The notes beneath the pieces are model-generated. The model saw nothing but the letters and a program-made list of their open reading frames with translations, made no database searches and had not been told where the DNA came from. The translations under genes and the position numbers were made by a program. A DNA stretch of 64,000 bases, taken from the NCBI GenBank assembly GCA_025059715.1, contig JANXCE010000003.1, positions 20,908 through 84,907 of the forward strand. The letters run 5' to 3'. This DNA is from Caldimicrobium sp. (lineage in GTDB: Bacteria; Desulfobacterota; Thermodesulfobacteria; Thermodesulfobacteriales; Thermodesulfobacteriaceae). Positions 26,462 to 35,519 of this stretch are shown here, in pieces; within the stretch, counting starts at the first letter, position 1; every line of letters starts with the position of its first letter.

Positions 26462-27494
26462 TGTTAACATTGAAAATCAATATCAAAGAAAGGAGGGAAA
26501 AATGTCAAAGAAAATAAGAGGTAAGTTCGGTGTTCCTATGTTTAGCTTCTCACTAACCCCTTCTTCCATCAAAGATTTAAAAATGCTGCAAAGACTTGAA
26601 GCAATCAAAGATGCATCCCAAAGAAAAGAAGTCGCCTTTAGACTAAAGGTCAGCGAATTTCACAACTCCTCTGGCACCAAAGCCACAGTTGACCAAAGGG
26701 GAAATGCTCAAAGAGGTAGCAAATGAGGTAATAGAGTATATGTTGGATTACAGGAGAGAACCTTTTCGCATAGGCAAGGAAAAGCTTAAGCCTTTGGTGG
26801 ATAGATTTTGTAGGGAGAGGGGTATAGCTTTGGTAGCAGTATCTACGATTGGAAGGATTATAAAGTATTTGAAAGAAAGGGGGTTACTTCGAGGAGAGGA
26901 AGTGAAGAAGCTTAGTTATTATGGGAAGACGGGAAGGTTTATTGAGAGGGAGAAGAGGAGGAGGAAGAGGAAGCGGTATAGAGGTGGTAGGAGGGGATTA
27001 CAGCCTGGGGACTTGGTGCAGATGGATGCAATTGTGTATTTTTTGGATGGGATTAGGAGGTATGTTTTGGTAGCAAATGATGTGGCTAGTAGATTTGGAT
27101 TTGCGTTTGAAGAGCAGTCATTTATCGAGTAGCATTGGGAGGGACTTTTGGAGTAAGTTTAAGGCGGAGGCTCCTTTTGAGATAAGGGGCGTAAAGACGA
27201 TAATGGGTGATAAGTCTTTAGGGGAATTGGCGAAGGAGCTTGAGAGGGAGGGAATGGGTATGTAGAGAGGTTTAACAGGACATTGGAGGAGGAGTTTATT
27301 GAGTATAGGGAGTGGATGTTGAAGGATGATTTGGAGGAGTTTAACCGTGAGCTAATGAGGTATTTGATATGGTATAATACGGAGAGGGTGCATAGTGGGC
27401 TTGGGAATGTATCGCCTTTGGAGTGGATTTGTTATAAATTTTATGAGAATTCCCCTCAGTCTAAAATCATATGGACTTATACAAACCATTGACA
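26462..27494 (+). mobile_element. Insertion sequence with integrase-type (IS481/IS3-like) transposase, inactivated (copy A)
   Basis: The best preserved of three copies. The proposed ends are TGTTAAC at 26462 and ATTGACA ending at 27494, which keep the TG...CA form; the terminal repeat is weak and the left end uncertain. A-rich hexamers flank both sides and could be a target duplication. The right end GGACTTATACAA-ACCA-TTGACA includes a -35 box that, with TAAAAT 17 nt further on, forms the promoter of pilT. Confidence 0.6.
26502..27492 (+). pseudogene. Frameshifted DDE integrase-type transposase
   Basis: Transposase pieces lie in different frames. 26502-about 26650 is the N-terminal helix-turn-helix lead-in (LKMLQRLEAIKDASQRKEVAFRLKVS), 26689-27132 a second DNA-binding region, a basic linker and the first catalytic aspartate region (QPGDLVQMDAIVYF), 27077-27265 the second region (EIRGVKTIMGD), and 27283-27492 the C-terminus after NGYVERFNRT with the third catalytic glutamate. 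At least three frame breaks and an internal deletion before NGYVERF make it inactive. AGGAGGG precedes the first ATG. Confidence 0.8.
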
Positions 27495-27517
27495 AAAAAA
27501 TTGAAATTCTGTAAAAT
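27489..27517 (+). promoter_or_regulatory. Promoter of pilT at the IS boundary
   Basis: TTGACA (27489-27494) and TAAAAT (27512-27517) are 17 nt apart and drive pilT with a short leader carrying GAGGG. The -35 hexamer is the last part of the IS right end. Confidence 0.7.
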
Positions 27518-27537
27518 TGTAGAATACAGAGGGTTTA

Positions 27538-28629
27538 ATGGCTAAACTTGATCCCTTTTTCAAACTAATAGTAGAAACAGGCGCCTCCGACTTACATCTC
27601 TCTGTAGGTAATCCGCCTTTAATTAGGCTTCATGGGGATCTTCAAAGGGTGAAGTATAAGGTTTTAGAAGAAGAGGAGCTAAGAGAGATGTTGTATGAAG
27701 TTGCGCCTGAAGAGATTATTAAGCGGTTTGAAGAAGAGGGTGAGGTTGACTTTGGATTGGAAGTTCCTGGGGTAGCTCGCTTTAGAGCAAATTATTATAA
27801 GGAAAGAAGGGGAATTGCAGCTGCTTTTAGGGTTATACCCACTAAGGTCAAAACTATTGAAGAGCTTGGTCTGCCCCCCATCTTAAATAAACTGGCCCTT
27901 TTACCAAAGGGATTAGTGCTTGTTACTGGTCCTACGGGATCAGGGAAGTCAACAACTCTGGCTGCAATTATAGATTATGCAAATAGAATGCGCTATGACC
28001 ACATAATAACCATCGAGGATCCCATAGAGTTTATCCATGAACCGCAAAATTGTTTAGTAAATCAAAGAGAACTTGGCACCCACACTAAGTCCTTTGCTAA
28101 TGCCCTTCGAGCAGCCTTGCGAGAAGATCCTGACATAATTTTAGTAGGCGAAATGAGAGATAGAGAAACTATTGCCCTGGCAATAGAAGCTACCCTTACT
28201 GGGCATTTAGTTCTATCTACGCTTCATACCATTTCGGCTGCCCAAACGATTAATCGAATTATTGATGTCTTTCCAGCCGATGAGCAAGCTCAAATAAGAA
28301 CTACTTTGTCTGAGGCTCTGAGAGCGGTTATATCCCAAACTATGTTTAAAAGAATAGATAGGCCTGGGAGAGTTGTAGCTACAGAAATTTTAATTGCTAC
28401 GCCTGCAGTCAGAAATCTTATCCGTGAAGGCAAGATCCATCAAATTCCCTCAATGATTCAGACTGGTAAAAAATTTGGCATGATGAGTCTAGATGATTGT
28501 ATTATGGATTATTTGAAAAAGGGTATAATAAGCCCAGAGGAAGCCTTCATAAAGGCAATAGATAAAACGAGATTTTTACCCTTTATTCAGAATAGGGAAG
28601 TCATAGATTTTACAGAGTTGCCGGGCTAA
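27538..28629 (+). CDS. pilT: Type IV pilus retraction ATPase PilT
   Basis: PilT is the hexameric motor that pulls type IV pili back and drives twitching. The 363-residue protein has an N-terminal PAS-like domain, Walker A GPTGSGKS (about 129-136), the Asp box (IITIEDPIEF), Walker B IILVGEMRD, the His box, and the C-terminal motif AVRNLIREGK, diagnostic for PilT. It is the first of several same-strand genes up to ahbC, and its promoter overlaps an IS end. No pilin or pilus assembly gene is in the window. Confidence 0.95.
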   Translation: MAKLDPFFKLIVETGASDLHLSVGNPPLIRLHGDLQRVKYKVLEEEELREMLYEVAPEEIIKRFEEEGEVDFGLEVPGVARFRANYYKERRGIAAAFRVIPTKVKTIEELGLPPILNKLALLPKGLVLVTGPTGSGKSTTLAAIIDYANRMRYDHIITIEDPIEFIHEPQNCLVNQRELGTHTKSFANALRAALREDPDIILVGEMRDRETIALAIEATLTGHLVLSTLHTISAAQTINRIIDVFPADEQAQIRTTLSEALRAVISQTMFKRIDRPGRVVATEILIATPAVRNLIREGKIHQIPSMIQTGKKFGMMSLDDCIMDYLKKGIISPEEAFIKAIDKTRFLPFIQNREVIDFTELPG

Positions 28630-28634
28630 AAGGT

Positions 28635-29798
28635 GTGCTTACGGAGTTAGAGTTAAGAGATCTGATAAGTAAACTTGCTAATTACGAACCCGGAATATCA
28701 GACATCTTTATCCTTTCAGGTTATCCCTTTCAACTTGTTGTCTATGGAAAAATCAAGTCAGTATATCTTCCAGATTATCCCATTGAGCGCTTGAAACCCT
28801 TTCAGGTTGAGCAAATAGCCCTTCTTTTGCTTAGAGATAAAGCATACCTTTATTATAAACTTTTTAAAGATGGATACGCAGATTTATCTTACTATGTTGA
28901 TGATCAAACGCGTTTTAGAGTGAATATCTTTTCTCGTCAAAGAGTTTACAACATAATTATGAGGAAACTCTCTGGTAAGATCAAGAGCATCGAAGAACTT
29001 GGTTTGCCTCAAGTTTTTTACAAAATGGCCAAGGAAAAATTTGGTATCATTTTTGTTACTGGAGCAACAGGCCAAGGGAAGACTACTACTTTGGCAGCAC
29101 TTCTCCACGAGATAAACAAGAATGAACCAGTGCACATTCTTACCTTAGAGGACCCTGTAGAATTCATACATACTCCAATAAAAGCAACAATTAACCAGAG
29201 GGAGCTGGGAACAGATTTTTCAAGCTTTGCGGAGGGACTAAGAGCAGCCCTTAGGCAGGCACCCCATGTCATTCTGGTAGGAGAGATTCGGGATCGAGAA
29301 ACTATGGATATAGCCTTGACAGCTGCGGAAACAGGTCATCTCGTCTTTTCAACCTTGCACACCATCGGAGCTGGTCAAACTATAAATAGAATTATTGGCT
29401 TTTATAGTAAAGAAGAAGAAAGCCAAATTAGACAAAGATTAGCCTCTGCCCTAAAGTGGATTGTGGGACAAAAGCTCCTGCCAAAAGTTGATGGAGGCAG
29501 GATAGCAGTATTTGACATTCTTTACAACAATCTCCGCGCAAGAGAAATTATACTCACAGGGGAGTCAGAAGGTAAAACCTTTTATGATGTGATGACTCAG
29601 GGGACCCCCTTCGGAATGCAAACCTTTGATCAAAATCTCATAGAGGTGTTTAAAAAGGGCCTTATAGATGAAGAAACCGCCTATTACCACGCCTTAAGAA
29701 AAGACATAGTAGCAAGACAAATTGAATTAATTAAGAAACAAAAGGGAGTAGAGATTTCCATTGATAAGCTAGAAATTGAGGGAAAGGGAGTTAAATGA
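28635..29798 (+). CDS. Second PilT/PilU-type ATPase
   Basis: This 387-residue paralogue of PilT starts 5 nt after pilT at GTG. It keeps Walker A GATGQGKTT, the Asp box ILTLEDPVEF and Walker B VILVGEIRD, but the region around 300-320 reads NNLRAREIILTGE instead of the PilT AIRNLIREGK motif. PilU proteins work with PilT to strengthen retraction, and this arrangement fits. It overlaps the next small gene by four bases (ATGA). Confidence 0.9.
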   Translation: MLTELELRDLISKLANYEPGISDIFILSGYPFQLVVYGKIKSVYLPDYPIERLKPFQVEQIALLLLRDKAYLYYKLFKDGYADLSYYVDDQTRFRVNIFSRQRVYNIIMRKLSGKIKSIEELGLPQVFYKMAKEKFGIIFVTGATGQGKTTTLAALLHEINKNEPVHILTLEDPVEFIHTPIKATINQRELGTDFSSFAEGLRAALRQAPHVILVGEIRDRETMDIALTAAETGHLVFSTLHTIGAGQTINRIIGFYSKEEESQIRQRLASALKWIVGQKLLPKVDGGRIAVFDILYNNLRAREIILTGESEGKTFYDVMTQGTPFGMQTFDQNLIEVFKKGLIDEETAYYHALRKDIVARQIELIKKQKGVEISIDKLEIEGKGVK

Positions 29799-30250
29799 CC
29801 ATAGATTTAAAGGATCTGCTTATTGAAAAGCCAGTTACCCTTTGTTATTGGAAATTAGCGGAAAACTGGCAAGTTCTAAAGGATTACTTTGAAAGAGAAA
29901 CGGAATTTAAGCTTATTTCCACACCTGAGGAAATATCATCTTGGATCACTGCCACTGATGTTCATAATATAATCATAGGTCTTGAGGATCCTAAGACTAT
30001 TAAGGAAATAAGTCCGCACATAGAAGCCATACCTCTTGAGAAGAGACGAAAGATTTTCCTTTTATTAGTATCCATTGGAGTTACCACCCTTGATCCAAAA
30101 GAGGCCTTCCTTTACTCGGTAAATCTTGTGCTTAATCCCGCAGATGTGAAGGAACTTGAACGAATTTATCTTAAGTGTAAACGCTATTGGGAAAGCCTGT
30201 ATAGAGGTTTTAATGGTGTTTATCAAAAAGTTATGGAGGTTATTTTATGA
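29795..30250 (+). CDS. Conserved protein of unknown function between pilT2 and galU
   Basis: I do not recognise this 151-residue protein. It is soluble, acidic to neutral, with alternating helix and strand and no cysteine motif or membrane segment; the middle (VHNIIIGLEDPKTIKEISPHIE, then KIFLLLVSIGVTTLD) suggests a Rossmann-like or receiver-like fold without acidic-pocket residues. It is coupled to the PilT paralogue (ATGA overlap) and to galU (ATGA overlap), so it is a true gene of this operon. A pilus-related regulatory role would be a guess based on position. Confidence 0.7.
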   Translation: MTIDLKDLLIEKPVTLCYWKLAENWQVLKDYFERETEFKLISTPEEISSWITATDVHNIIIGLEDPKTIKEISPHIEAIPLEKRRKIFLLLVSIGVTTLDPKEAFLYSVNLVLNPADVKELERIYLKCKRYWESLYRGFNGVYQKVMEVIL

Positions 30251-31122
30251 TCAGAAAGGCAGTTTTACCAGTTGCAGGGTTAGGCACTCGGATGCTCCCT
30301 GTTACCAAGGTAATTCCCAAAGAACTATTACCACTTCTTAATCGGCCAGTAATTGAATATGTGGTGGATGAGATTATAGCCTCTGGGTTTGATAGTCTAA
30401 TTTTTGTTATCTCTTACGGAAAGGAAGCTATTCTTGATTATTTTGACATAGACTCCGGCTTGAAAAGTTTCTTGAAAGAGCGAAACAAAGAGGCACTTTT
30501 AAAATTAGTTGAAGAGGTTGAGGAAAAAATCAAGTATCTAAGCTCTGTAAGGCAAAAGATTCCCCAAGGCCTTGGACATGCAGTATTGATGGCGGAGAGA
30601 TTGGTAGGTCAAGAACCCTTTGCGGTGGTATTAGGGGATGACCTCGTTGATAGTGATGTGCCTTGTCTAAAACAAATGACAGAAATATATCTACGATTAT
30701 CTGTTAGATCTAACAAACCAAGTCTTATTGCCTTAGAGGAAGTTCCCCTGGAAGATGTCTCTAAGTATGGAATTATTGATGGCGAGAGGATTGAAGAAGA
30801 TCTGATCTTGATTAAAAGGGTCGTGGAAAAACCTGCTCCAGAAGAGGCTCCCTCAACTTTATCTATAATTGGAAGGTATATTTTCGATCCTATCATCTTT
30901 GAGTTTCTAAAAGGGCTTCCTAAGGTCTCAGGTGAGTATCAACTTACCGATGGGATACAAGCTATGATTGATGAAGGGTATCCAGTGTATGGCTACCTCT
31001 TTAAAGGTAAAAGGCTTGATACTGGAAATCTTAAGGGTTTTTTTGAGGCAACCCTCCATTATGCTCTAAAGGATAGTTCTCTTAGAGAAGTGCTCAGGAA
31101 CTTTTGTTCTAAGGTTTCGTAA
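30247..31122 (+). CDS. galU: UTP-glucose-1-phosphate uridylyltransferase
   Basis: GalU makes UDP-glucose for surface polysaccharides. The 291-residue protein has the nucleotidyltransferase signature AVLPVAGLGTRMLPVTK with the catalytic lysine in VIPKELLPLL, and LGDDLVD for metal and nucleotide binding, then the usual VVEKPAPEEAPSTL and GEYQLTD segments. It overlaps the upstream unknown gene by four bases and lies 6 nt before priA. UDP-glucose would feed the glycosyltransferases in the later part of the window. Confidence 0.96.
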   Translation: MIRKAVLPVAGLGTRMLPVTKVIPKELLPLLNRPVIEYVVDEIIASGFDSLIFVISYGKEAILDYFDIDSGLKSFLKERNKEALLKLVEEVEEKIKYLSSVRQKIPQGLGHAVLMAERLVGQEPFAVVLGDDLVDSDVPCLKQMTEIYLRLSVRSNKPSLIALEEVPLEDVSKYGIIDGERIEEDLILIKRVVEKPAPEEAPSTLSIIGRYIFDPIIFEFLKGLPKVSGEYQLTDGIQAMIDEGYPVYGYLFKGKRLDTGNLKGFFEATLHYALKDSSLREVLRNFCSKVS

Positions 31123-31128
31123 ATTTTA

Positions 31129-33471
31129 ATGTTTCTTGTTGAGGTTCAACTGCCTCTACCTATCTTTAAAAGCTTTCACTATTTGAGCGAATCCTACCTC
31201 CTTCCTGGAATACGGGTAGTAGTTCCCTTTGGAAGGCAAAATTTAGTGGGTATAGTTTGGAAGTGCCATGAAGCTTCCTTAGAGACTCTTGATCCAACTT
31301 TGGAATATAAGGAAGTTAGTGAAGTTTTAGAATATTTTCCCCTCTATCCAGCAAAGTTTTTTTCTCTCTTGGAGTGGATATCCCAATATTATCACAGTCC
31401 CCTGGGGCTTGTTCTAAAGATGGCCTTACCAAGTGGTGTGTTTAAGATACCTGAAAGGAAGATTTATTTAACAAAAGAAGGAGAAAAATTCTTTAAAAGA
31501 AGTGAAGATCTTAAAGATTTGATTGAAGAATTAAAAAGGGGAATAAGTTTAAAAAGTTTGCAAAGAAAGAGAAAGGTCAAACCAAAGGAAATTAAAGAGT
31601 GGGCTAAATTAGGGCTTATCACGGTAAAGACTGTGATCCCCAGAGCCAAAATACCTGTGGAAGTTTTTTATAGATGTAAAAGCGAGCTCTCAGGGGAGCT
31701 TAAAGATAGACTTGAGGCTATTTTTTGGGAAAATCCGGAGGTGCCTGAGAAAGTCCTAAGGGAAAAATTGAGCAAGGGGGAGATAGAGAGATATCTTCGA
31801 GCAGGTTACTTAGAAAGGATTGAATTTCCAAAGACAAGACGAGTGGTTTTACCCACAGAGGGACTTACCAATTATGTGTTAACCCCCTCTCAGAGGGGGA
31901 TTTTGGAACACCTTTTAAGGGCTATTCATGAAGGTTCAACAAAGCCCTTTCTATTACATGGAATAACAGGATCAGGGAAGTCCCTCATATATGTTGAATT
32001 GATTAAGGAGATTTTAAGTAGAGGTAAGAGAGTGCTATTTTTATTACCAGAAATAGTGTTAACTCATTATGTAGAAAGGCTGCTTTATGAGCACTTTAAG
32101 GGCAAAATTGCCGTGCTGCATAGTGCCCTAAGTCCATCGCAGAAACTTTCAGAATGGATGAAGATTCTTGAGGGAAGAGCGGATATAGTTTTAGGCACGA
32201 GATCCGCAATATTTGCTCCTGTGGAGAACTTAGGCTTAATCATAGTAGATGAAGAGCATGATCCTTCTTATAAAGAGGAGCACTTACCTTGTAGGTATCA
32301 TGCCCGAGATGTAGCTCTCATAAGGGGCCAACTTGAGGGAGCCCTGGTCCTTCTTGGATCCGCAACCCCCAGTGTTAAATCCTATTATTATGCTCGTATT
32401 GGTAAATATAAATTGCTTACTCTAAAGGAAAGACCCTTTGTAAGTCTTCCCGAGATAAAATTGGTTAAGCTGAGAGGATTTAAGTTGGTTAGTGATGAAG
32501 TCCAAAGGGAGATTGAAATAGCCCTGTCAAAGGGTAGATCGGTCTTTGTGTATTTAAATAGAAGAGGGTATGCCCCTTTGGTGATATGTGAGGAATGTGG
32601 ATATGTTTGGAGTTGTCCTAATTGCGGAATTCCCCTTACTTATCATAAGAGTATAGAGCGTCTATTGTGCCACTATTGTTCCTTTGAGGTTCCCAGGGGT
32701 TTACTTTGTCCAAATTGTCAGGGAGGTAAATATAAATTTTATCGGGCAGGGACCGAACGTATAGAAGAGGAATTACAAAAGCTCTTTCCGAATACGGAAA
32801 TTTTGAGATTTGATCGAGACATTGTGAGTTCAGAAAAGAGGCTTCAAGAAGTGTTGACAAAGTTATATGAACCCTATCCCAAGATAATTGTAGGAACTCA
32901 AATGGGAGTGCATGGCCATAATTTTCCTCAGGTCAATTTAGTAGTAGTGTTGAGGGCAGAAGAAGGGCTTTTTTTGCCCCACTACAAAGCAGAGGAAAGA
33001 ACCTTTCAATTGCTTCTTCAAGCGGAAGGAAGAGCAGGACGAAAAATGGAAAAGGGTAAAGTGCTTATTCAGACAACTATTCCCGACCACTATGTAATCA
33101 AATTTGCTTTAAATCAGGATTATGAGGGTTTCTTTCAGGAGGAGCTCTTGAAGCGGAAGAGATTTGGGTATCCTCCCTTTATGAGATTAGCCGTATTTCG
33201 CTTTGAAGGCATGCAGGAGGATAAGTTGACGGAAAGACTATTGAGATTAAAAGAGGAAATGGAAGCACTTAAGGCCTCTAAACAGCTTAATGTGGAAATT
33301 TTGGGTCCCTCACCAGCTCCTTTAAGAAAATTGAAGGGACTTTATAGATGGCAGATTTTGTTGAAGAGTTATACTTACAAGGATTTACATAATTTCTTGG
33401 AGTATTACCGAGAGTTGACCTTAGGTAATATCAGAGTGGTTCTTGATGTGGATCCAGAGGAATTATTGTGA
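31129..33471 (+). CDS. priA: Primosomal protein N' (PriA helicase)
   Basis: PriA reloads the replication machinery at broken or stalled forks. The 780-residue protein has an N-terminal 3'-end-binding domain (VEVQLPLPIFKSFHY), a helicase core with Walker A GITGSGKS, DEEH box (IIVDEEHDPSYKEEH), motifs III (LLGSATPS) and VI (QAEGRAGR), and eight zinc-binding cysteines in four pairs (CEEC, CPNC, CHYC, CPNC). The start 6 nt after galU places it in the same operon. Confidence 0.97.
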   Translation: MFLVEVQLPLPIFKSFHYLSESYLLPGIRVVVPFGRQNLVGIVWKCHEASLETLDPTLEYKEVSEVLEYFPLYPAKFFSLLEWISQYYHSPLGLVLKMALPSGVFKIPERKIYLTKEGEKFFKRSEDLKDLIEELKRGISLKSLQRKRKVKPKEIKEWAKLGLITVKTVIPRAKIPVEVFYRCKSELSGELKDRLEAIFWENPEVPEKVLREKLSKGEIERYLRAGYLERIEFPKTRRVVLPTEGLTNYVLTPSQRGILEHLLRAIHEGSTKPFLLHGITGSGKSLIYVELIKEILSRGKRVLFLLPEIVLTHYVERLLYEHFKGKIAVLHSALSPSQKLSEWMKILEGRADIVLGTRSAIFAPVENLGLIIVDEEHDPSYKEEHLPCRYHARDVALIRGQLEGALVLLGSATPSVKSYYYARIGKYKLLTLKERPFVSLPEIKLVKLRGFKLVSDEVQREIEIALSKGRSVFVYLNRRGYAPLVICEECGYVWSCPNCGIPLTYHKSIERLLCHYCSFEVPRGLLCPNCQGGKYKFYRAGTERIEEELQKLFPNTEILRFDRDIVSSEKRLQEVLTKLYEPYPKIIVGTQMGVHGHNFPQVNLVVVLRAEEGLFLPHYKAEERTFQLLLQAEGRAGRKMEKGKVLIQTTIPDHYVIKFALNQDYEGFFQEELLKRKRFGYPPFMRLAVFRFEGMQEDKLTERLLRLKEEMEALKASKQLNVEILGPSPAPLRKLKGLYRWQILLKSYTYKDLHNFLEYYRELTLGNIRVVLDVDPEELL

Positions 33472-33523
33472 ACACGAGCTCTTTACTTTTTTTCTAAATA
33501 GGTTTATATTGATAAAATAAGGT

Positions 33524-35143
33524 ATGTTAAAAGCAAGCAGGCCAAGGATTGAGAGAGTCAATCTCACTCAAAAGACGCACTTTCTTTTAGATTTCTCTTT
33601 GCGTCCTGCGGACCTTGAAGCTTACTTAGATGAATACCTTATAGGTCAAAGTGAGGCAAAGGGGATCATATGCACTAAAATTTGTACCCACTTTCACAAG
33701 GCCAAGGCTCTATTAACAAAAGAGCCTCGTAACGATTCTGTAGGATTTGTTAAAAATAATATAATAATTATAGGTCCCAGTGGTGTGGGTAAGACCTATA
33801 CGATTAAACTTATTGCTAAAAAATTAGGGGTGCCCTTTGTCAAGGGGGATGCTACCAAGTTTAGTGAGACAGGTTATGTTGGTGGAGATGTAGAGGATTT
33901 AGTCAGGGACCTTTACTGGGAAGCAGAAGGAGACATAGAGAAAGCTCGATTCGGCATCATATATCTTGATGAGATAGATAAAATTGCCTCTCCAGGAGAT
34001 GTTATTGGTCCTGATGTTTCAAGAACAGGTGTGCAAAGGGCTCTATTAAAGCCCTTAGAAGAAACAGAGGTAGAAATAAAAACTCCCCAAGAGGGTTTTC
34101 AGCTCTTGGAATATTCAATGGAGGAGGGAAGACCTAAAAAGAAAAAGTTAACCTTAAACACGAAATACATTCTGTTTGTAGTAAGTGGAGCCTTTAATGG
34201 TCTTGAAGAGATTATTAAAAAAAGGCTTAAAAAACAAAAACTGGGATTTCTCTCGGAGATCGAAAGCAAAGAGAATTTAAAAGTAAATTATCTCAAGTTT
34301 GTAACTCCGGAAGATCTTGTTACCTATGGTTTTGAAAGGGAGTTTGTTGGGAGGTTTCCTGTAATCGCAGTTTTTGATCCTCTCACTGAAAAGGAACTTT
34401 ATGAAATTCTTGCTAATCCCAATAGTGTAATAGTTCTCAATAAGAAAAGAGATTTTAAGGTATATAACATTGACCTTGCCTTCACTAACGAAGCTTTAGA
34501 AGAAATAGCCAAAAGGGCCTACTTAGAGGGCACAGGAGCAAGGGCGTTAGCTAGAGTATTAGAAAGATCACTTATTCCTTATGAGAGAGTTTTACCCTCT
34601 GTTCCCATCAAAGCTTTAGGAGTTACAAGAGAACTAATTATGGACCCTGAGGGATATCTAAAAGGCCTGCTTGCTAACCCAAACTCTTCTACCTATCGAA
34701 AAGCTTACGAAAAAGCTCTAATTGAGGAAAAGAAAAGGATGATAAAATACATAGAGGGAAGGGCTAATATAAATAACGAAATACCCTTTTCCTTAACCCC
34801 AAAGAGACTGCACCTGCTCTTTGAAATGTATAAAAGGGAGGATGTGGAACTAATCCATGCCTTAGAAGATCTTATTAGCTTGTATCGTCAAATAAAGGCC
34901 TATGAAACTACTTTTTCCAGAAGAAATCAAATTCAAGTCTCCTTTGCGGAAGAGACCATTGACTATATCATGGAAGAGGTATTAAAGAGGGATCAGGGCG
35001 TATTTTCTTTTTGTGAGAAAACCCTCTCTAAATTAGAGTACACCTTTTCTATCCTTAAGGAGGCAGGTGTGAGATCCTTTTACATTGAAAAAGAGGCCTT
35101 TACAGATCAAGATAGATTTTTAACAAAGCTTTTACAAACTTAA
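33524..35143 (+). CDS. ClpX-like AAA+ unfoldase without zinc domain
   Basis: The AAA+ core resembles ClpX: Walker A GPSGVGKT (84-91), pore loop GYVG (117-120), Walker B IIYLDEIDK (145-153) and sensor 2 GTGARALARVLER. It lacks the cysteine-rich N-terminal zinc domain that ClpX uses for adaptors, and it has an extra helical region of about 150 residues at the C-terminus. An LGF tripeptide (KQKLGFLSEI) falls roughly where ClpX has the IGF loop that grips ClpP, so contact with a protease is possible. ClpP is not nearby. A TTTACT-17 nt-TATATT promoter lies just upstream with a leader of only a few bases. It is followed 2 nt later by a receiver-like gene. Confidence 0.82.
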   Translation: MLKASRPRIERVNLTQKTHFLLDFSLRPADLEAYLDEYLIGQSEAKGIICTKICTHFHKAKALLTKEPRNDSVGFVKNNIIIIGPSGVGKTYTIKLIAKKLGVPFVKGDATKFSETGYVGGDVEDLVRDLYWEAEGDIEKARFGIIYLDEIDKIASPGDVIGPDVSRTGVQRALLKPLEETEVEIKTPQEGFQLLEYSMEEGRPKKKKLTLNTKYILFVVSGAFNGLEEIIKKRLKKQKLGFLSEIESKENLKVNYLKFVTPEDLVTYGFEREFVGRFPVIAVFDPLTEKELYEILANPNSVIVLNKKRDFKVYNIDLAFTNEALEEIAKRAYLEGTGARALARVLERSLIPYERVLPSVPIKALGVTRELIMDPEGYLKGLLANPNSSTYRKAYEKALIEEKKRMIKYIEGRANINNEIPFSLTPKRLHLLFEMYKREDVELIHALEDLISLYRQIKAYETTFSRRNQIQVSFAEETIDYIMEEVLKRDQGVFSFCEKTLSKLEYTFSILKEAGVRSFYIEKEAFTDQDRFLTKLLQT

Positions 35144-35145
35144 GG

Positions 35146-35502
35146 ATGATACTTCTTGCTCTTTCAGAGGGAATCTTTCAAAAACTAAAAAAAATTCTTG
35201 ACGCCCACAAGATTAAATATCAATTAATAGAGAGTGGGGAGGAGCTTTTAGAAAAGGCTAAAAAGAACAAGGTTTCGTTAATTATTTTGGAGAAAGATCT
35301 TCCCCTCTTGGATGGTTTTGCTGTTACTCTATTACTGAAGTCTAACCCTAAAACAGCGCACATTCCTATTATTGCCCTTTGCAAGTGTAATTACCCAGAG
35401 GAGGAAATTAAAGCTAAAGATAGTGGGGCGGATTTTATTATCTATTATCCCTTTACAGAGGAGGAAATACTTAATGTCATTAGAGAATTTGTTAAAAAAT
35501 AA
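35146..35502 (+). CDS. Receiver-like (pseudo-receiver) domain protein
   Basis: The 118-residue protein has the fold pattern of CheY (alternating strands and helices, with LIILEKDLPLLDGF matching the loop at the phosphorylation site), but the key residues are gone. The phosphorylated Asp is Glu49, the N-terminal acidic pair is replaced (ILLALSE), the conserved Thr/Ser is Cys79 and the Lys before the final Pro is Tyr101. It should not be phosphorylated in the usual way; Glu may mimic the active state. It lies 2 nt after the ClpX-like gene and 17 nt before ahbC, so a role as a fixed adaptor is conceivable but unproven. Confidence 0.8.
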   Translation: MILLALSEGIFQKLKKILDAHKIKYQLIESGEELLEKAKKNKVSLIILEKDLPLLDGFAVTLLLKSNPKTAHIPIIALCKCNYPEEEIKAKDSGADFIIYYPFTEEEILNVIREFVKK

Positions 35503-35519
35503 AGGGGAGGTTTTTGTTA

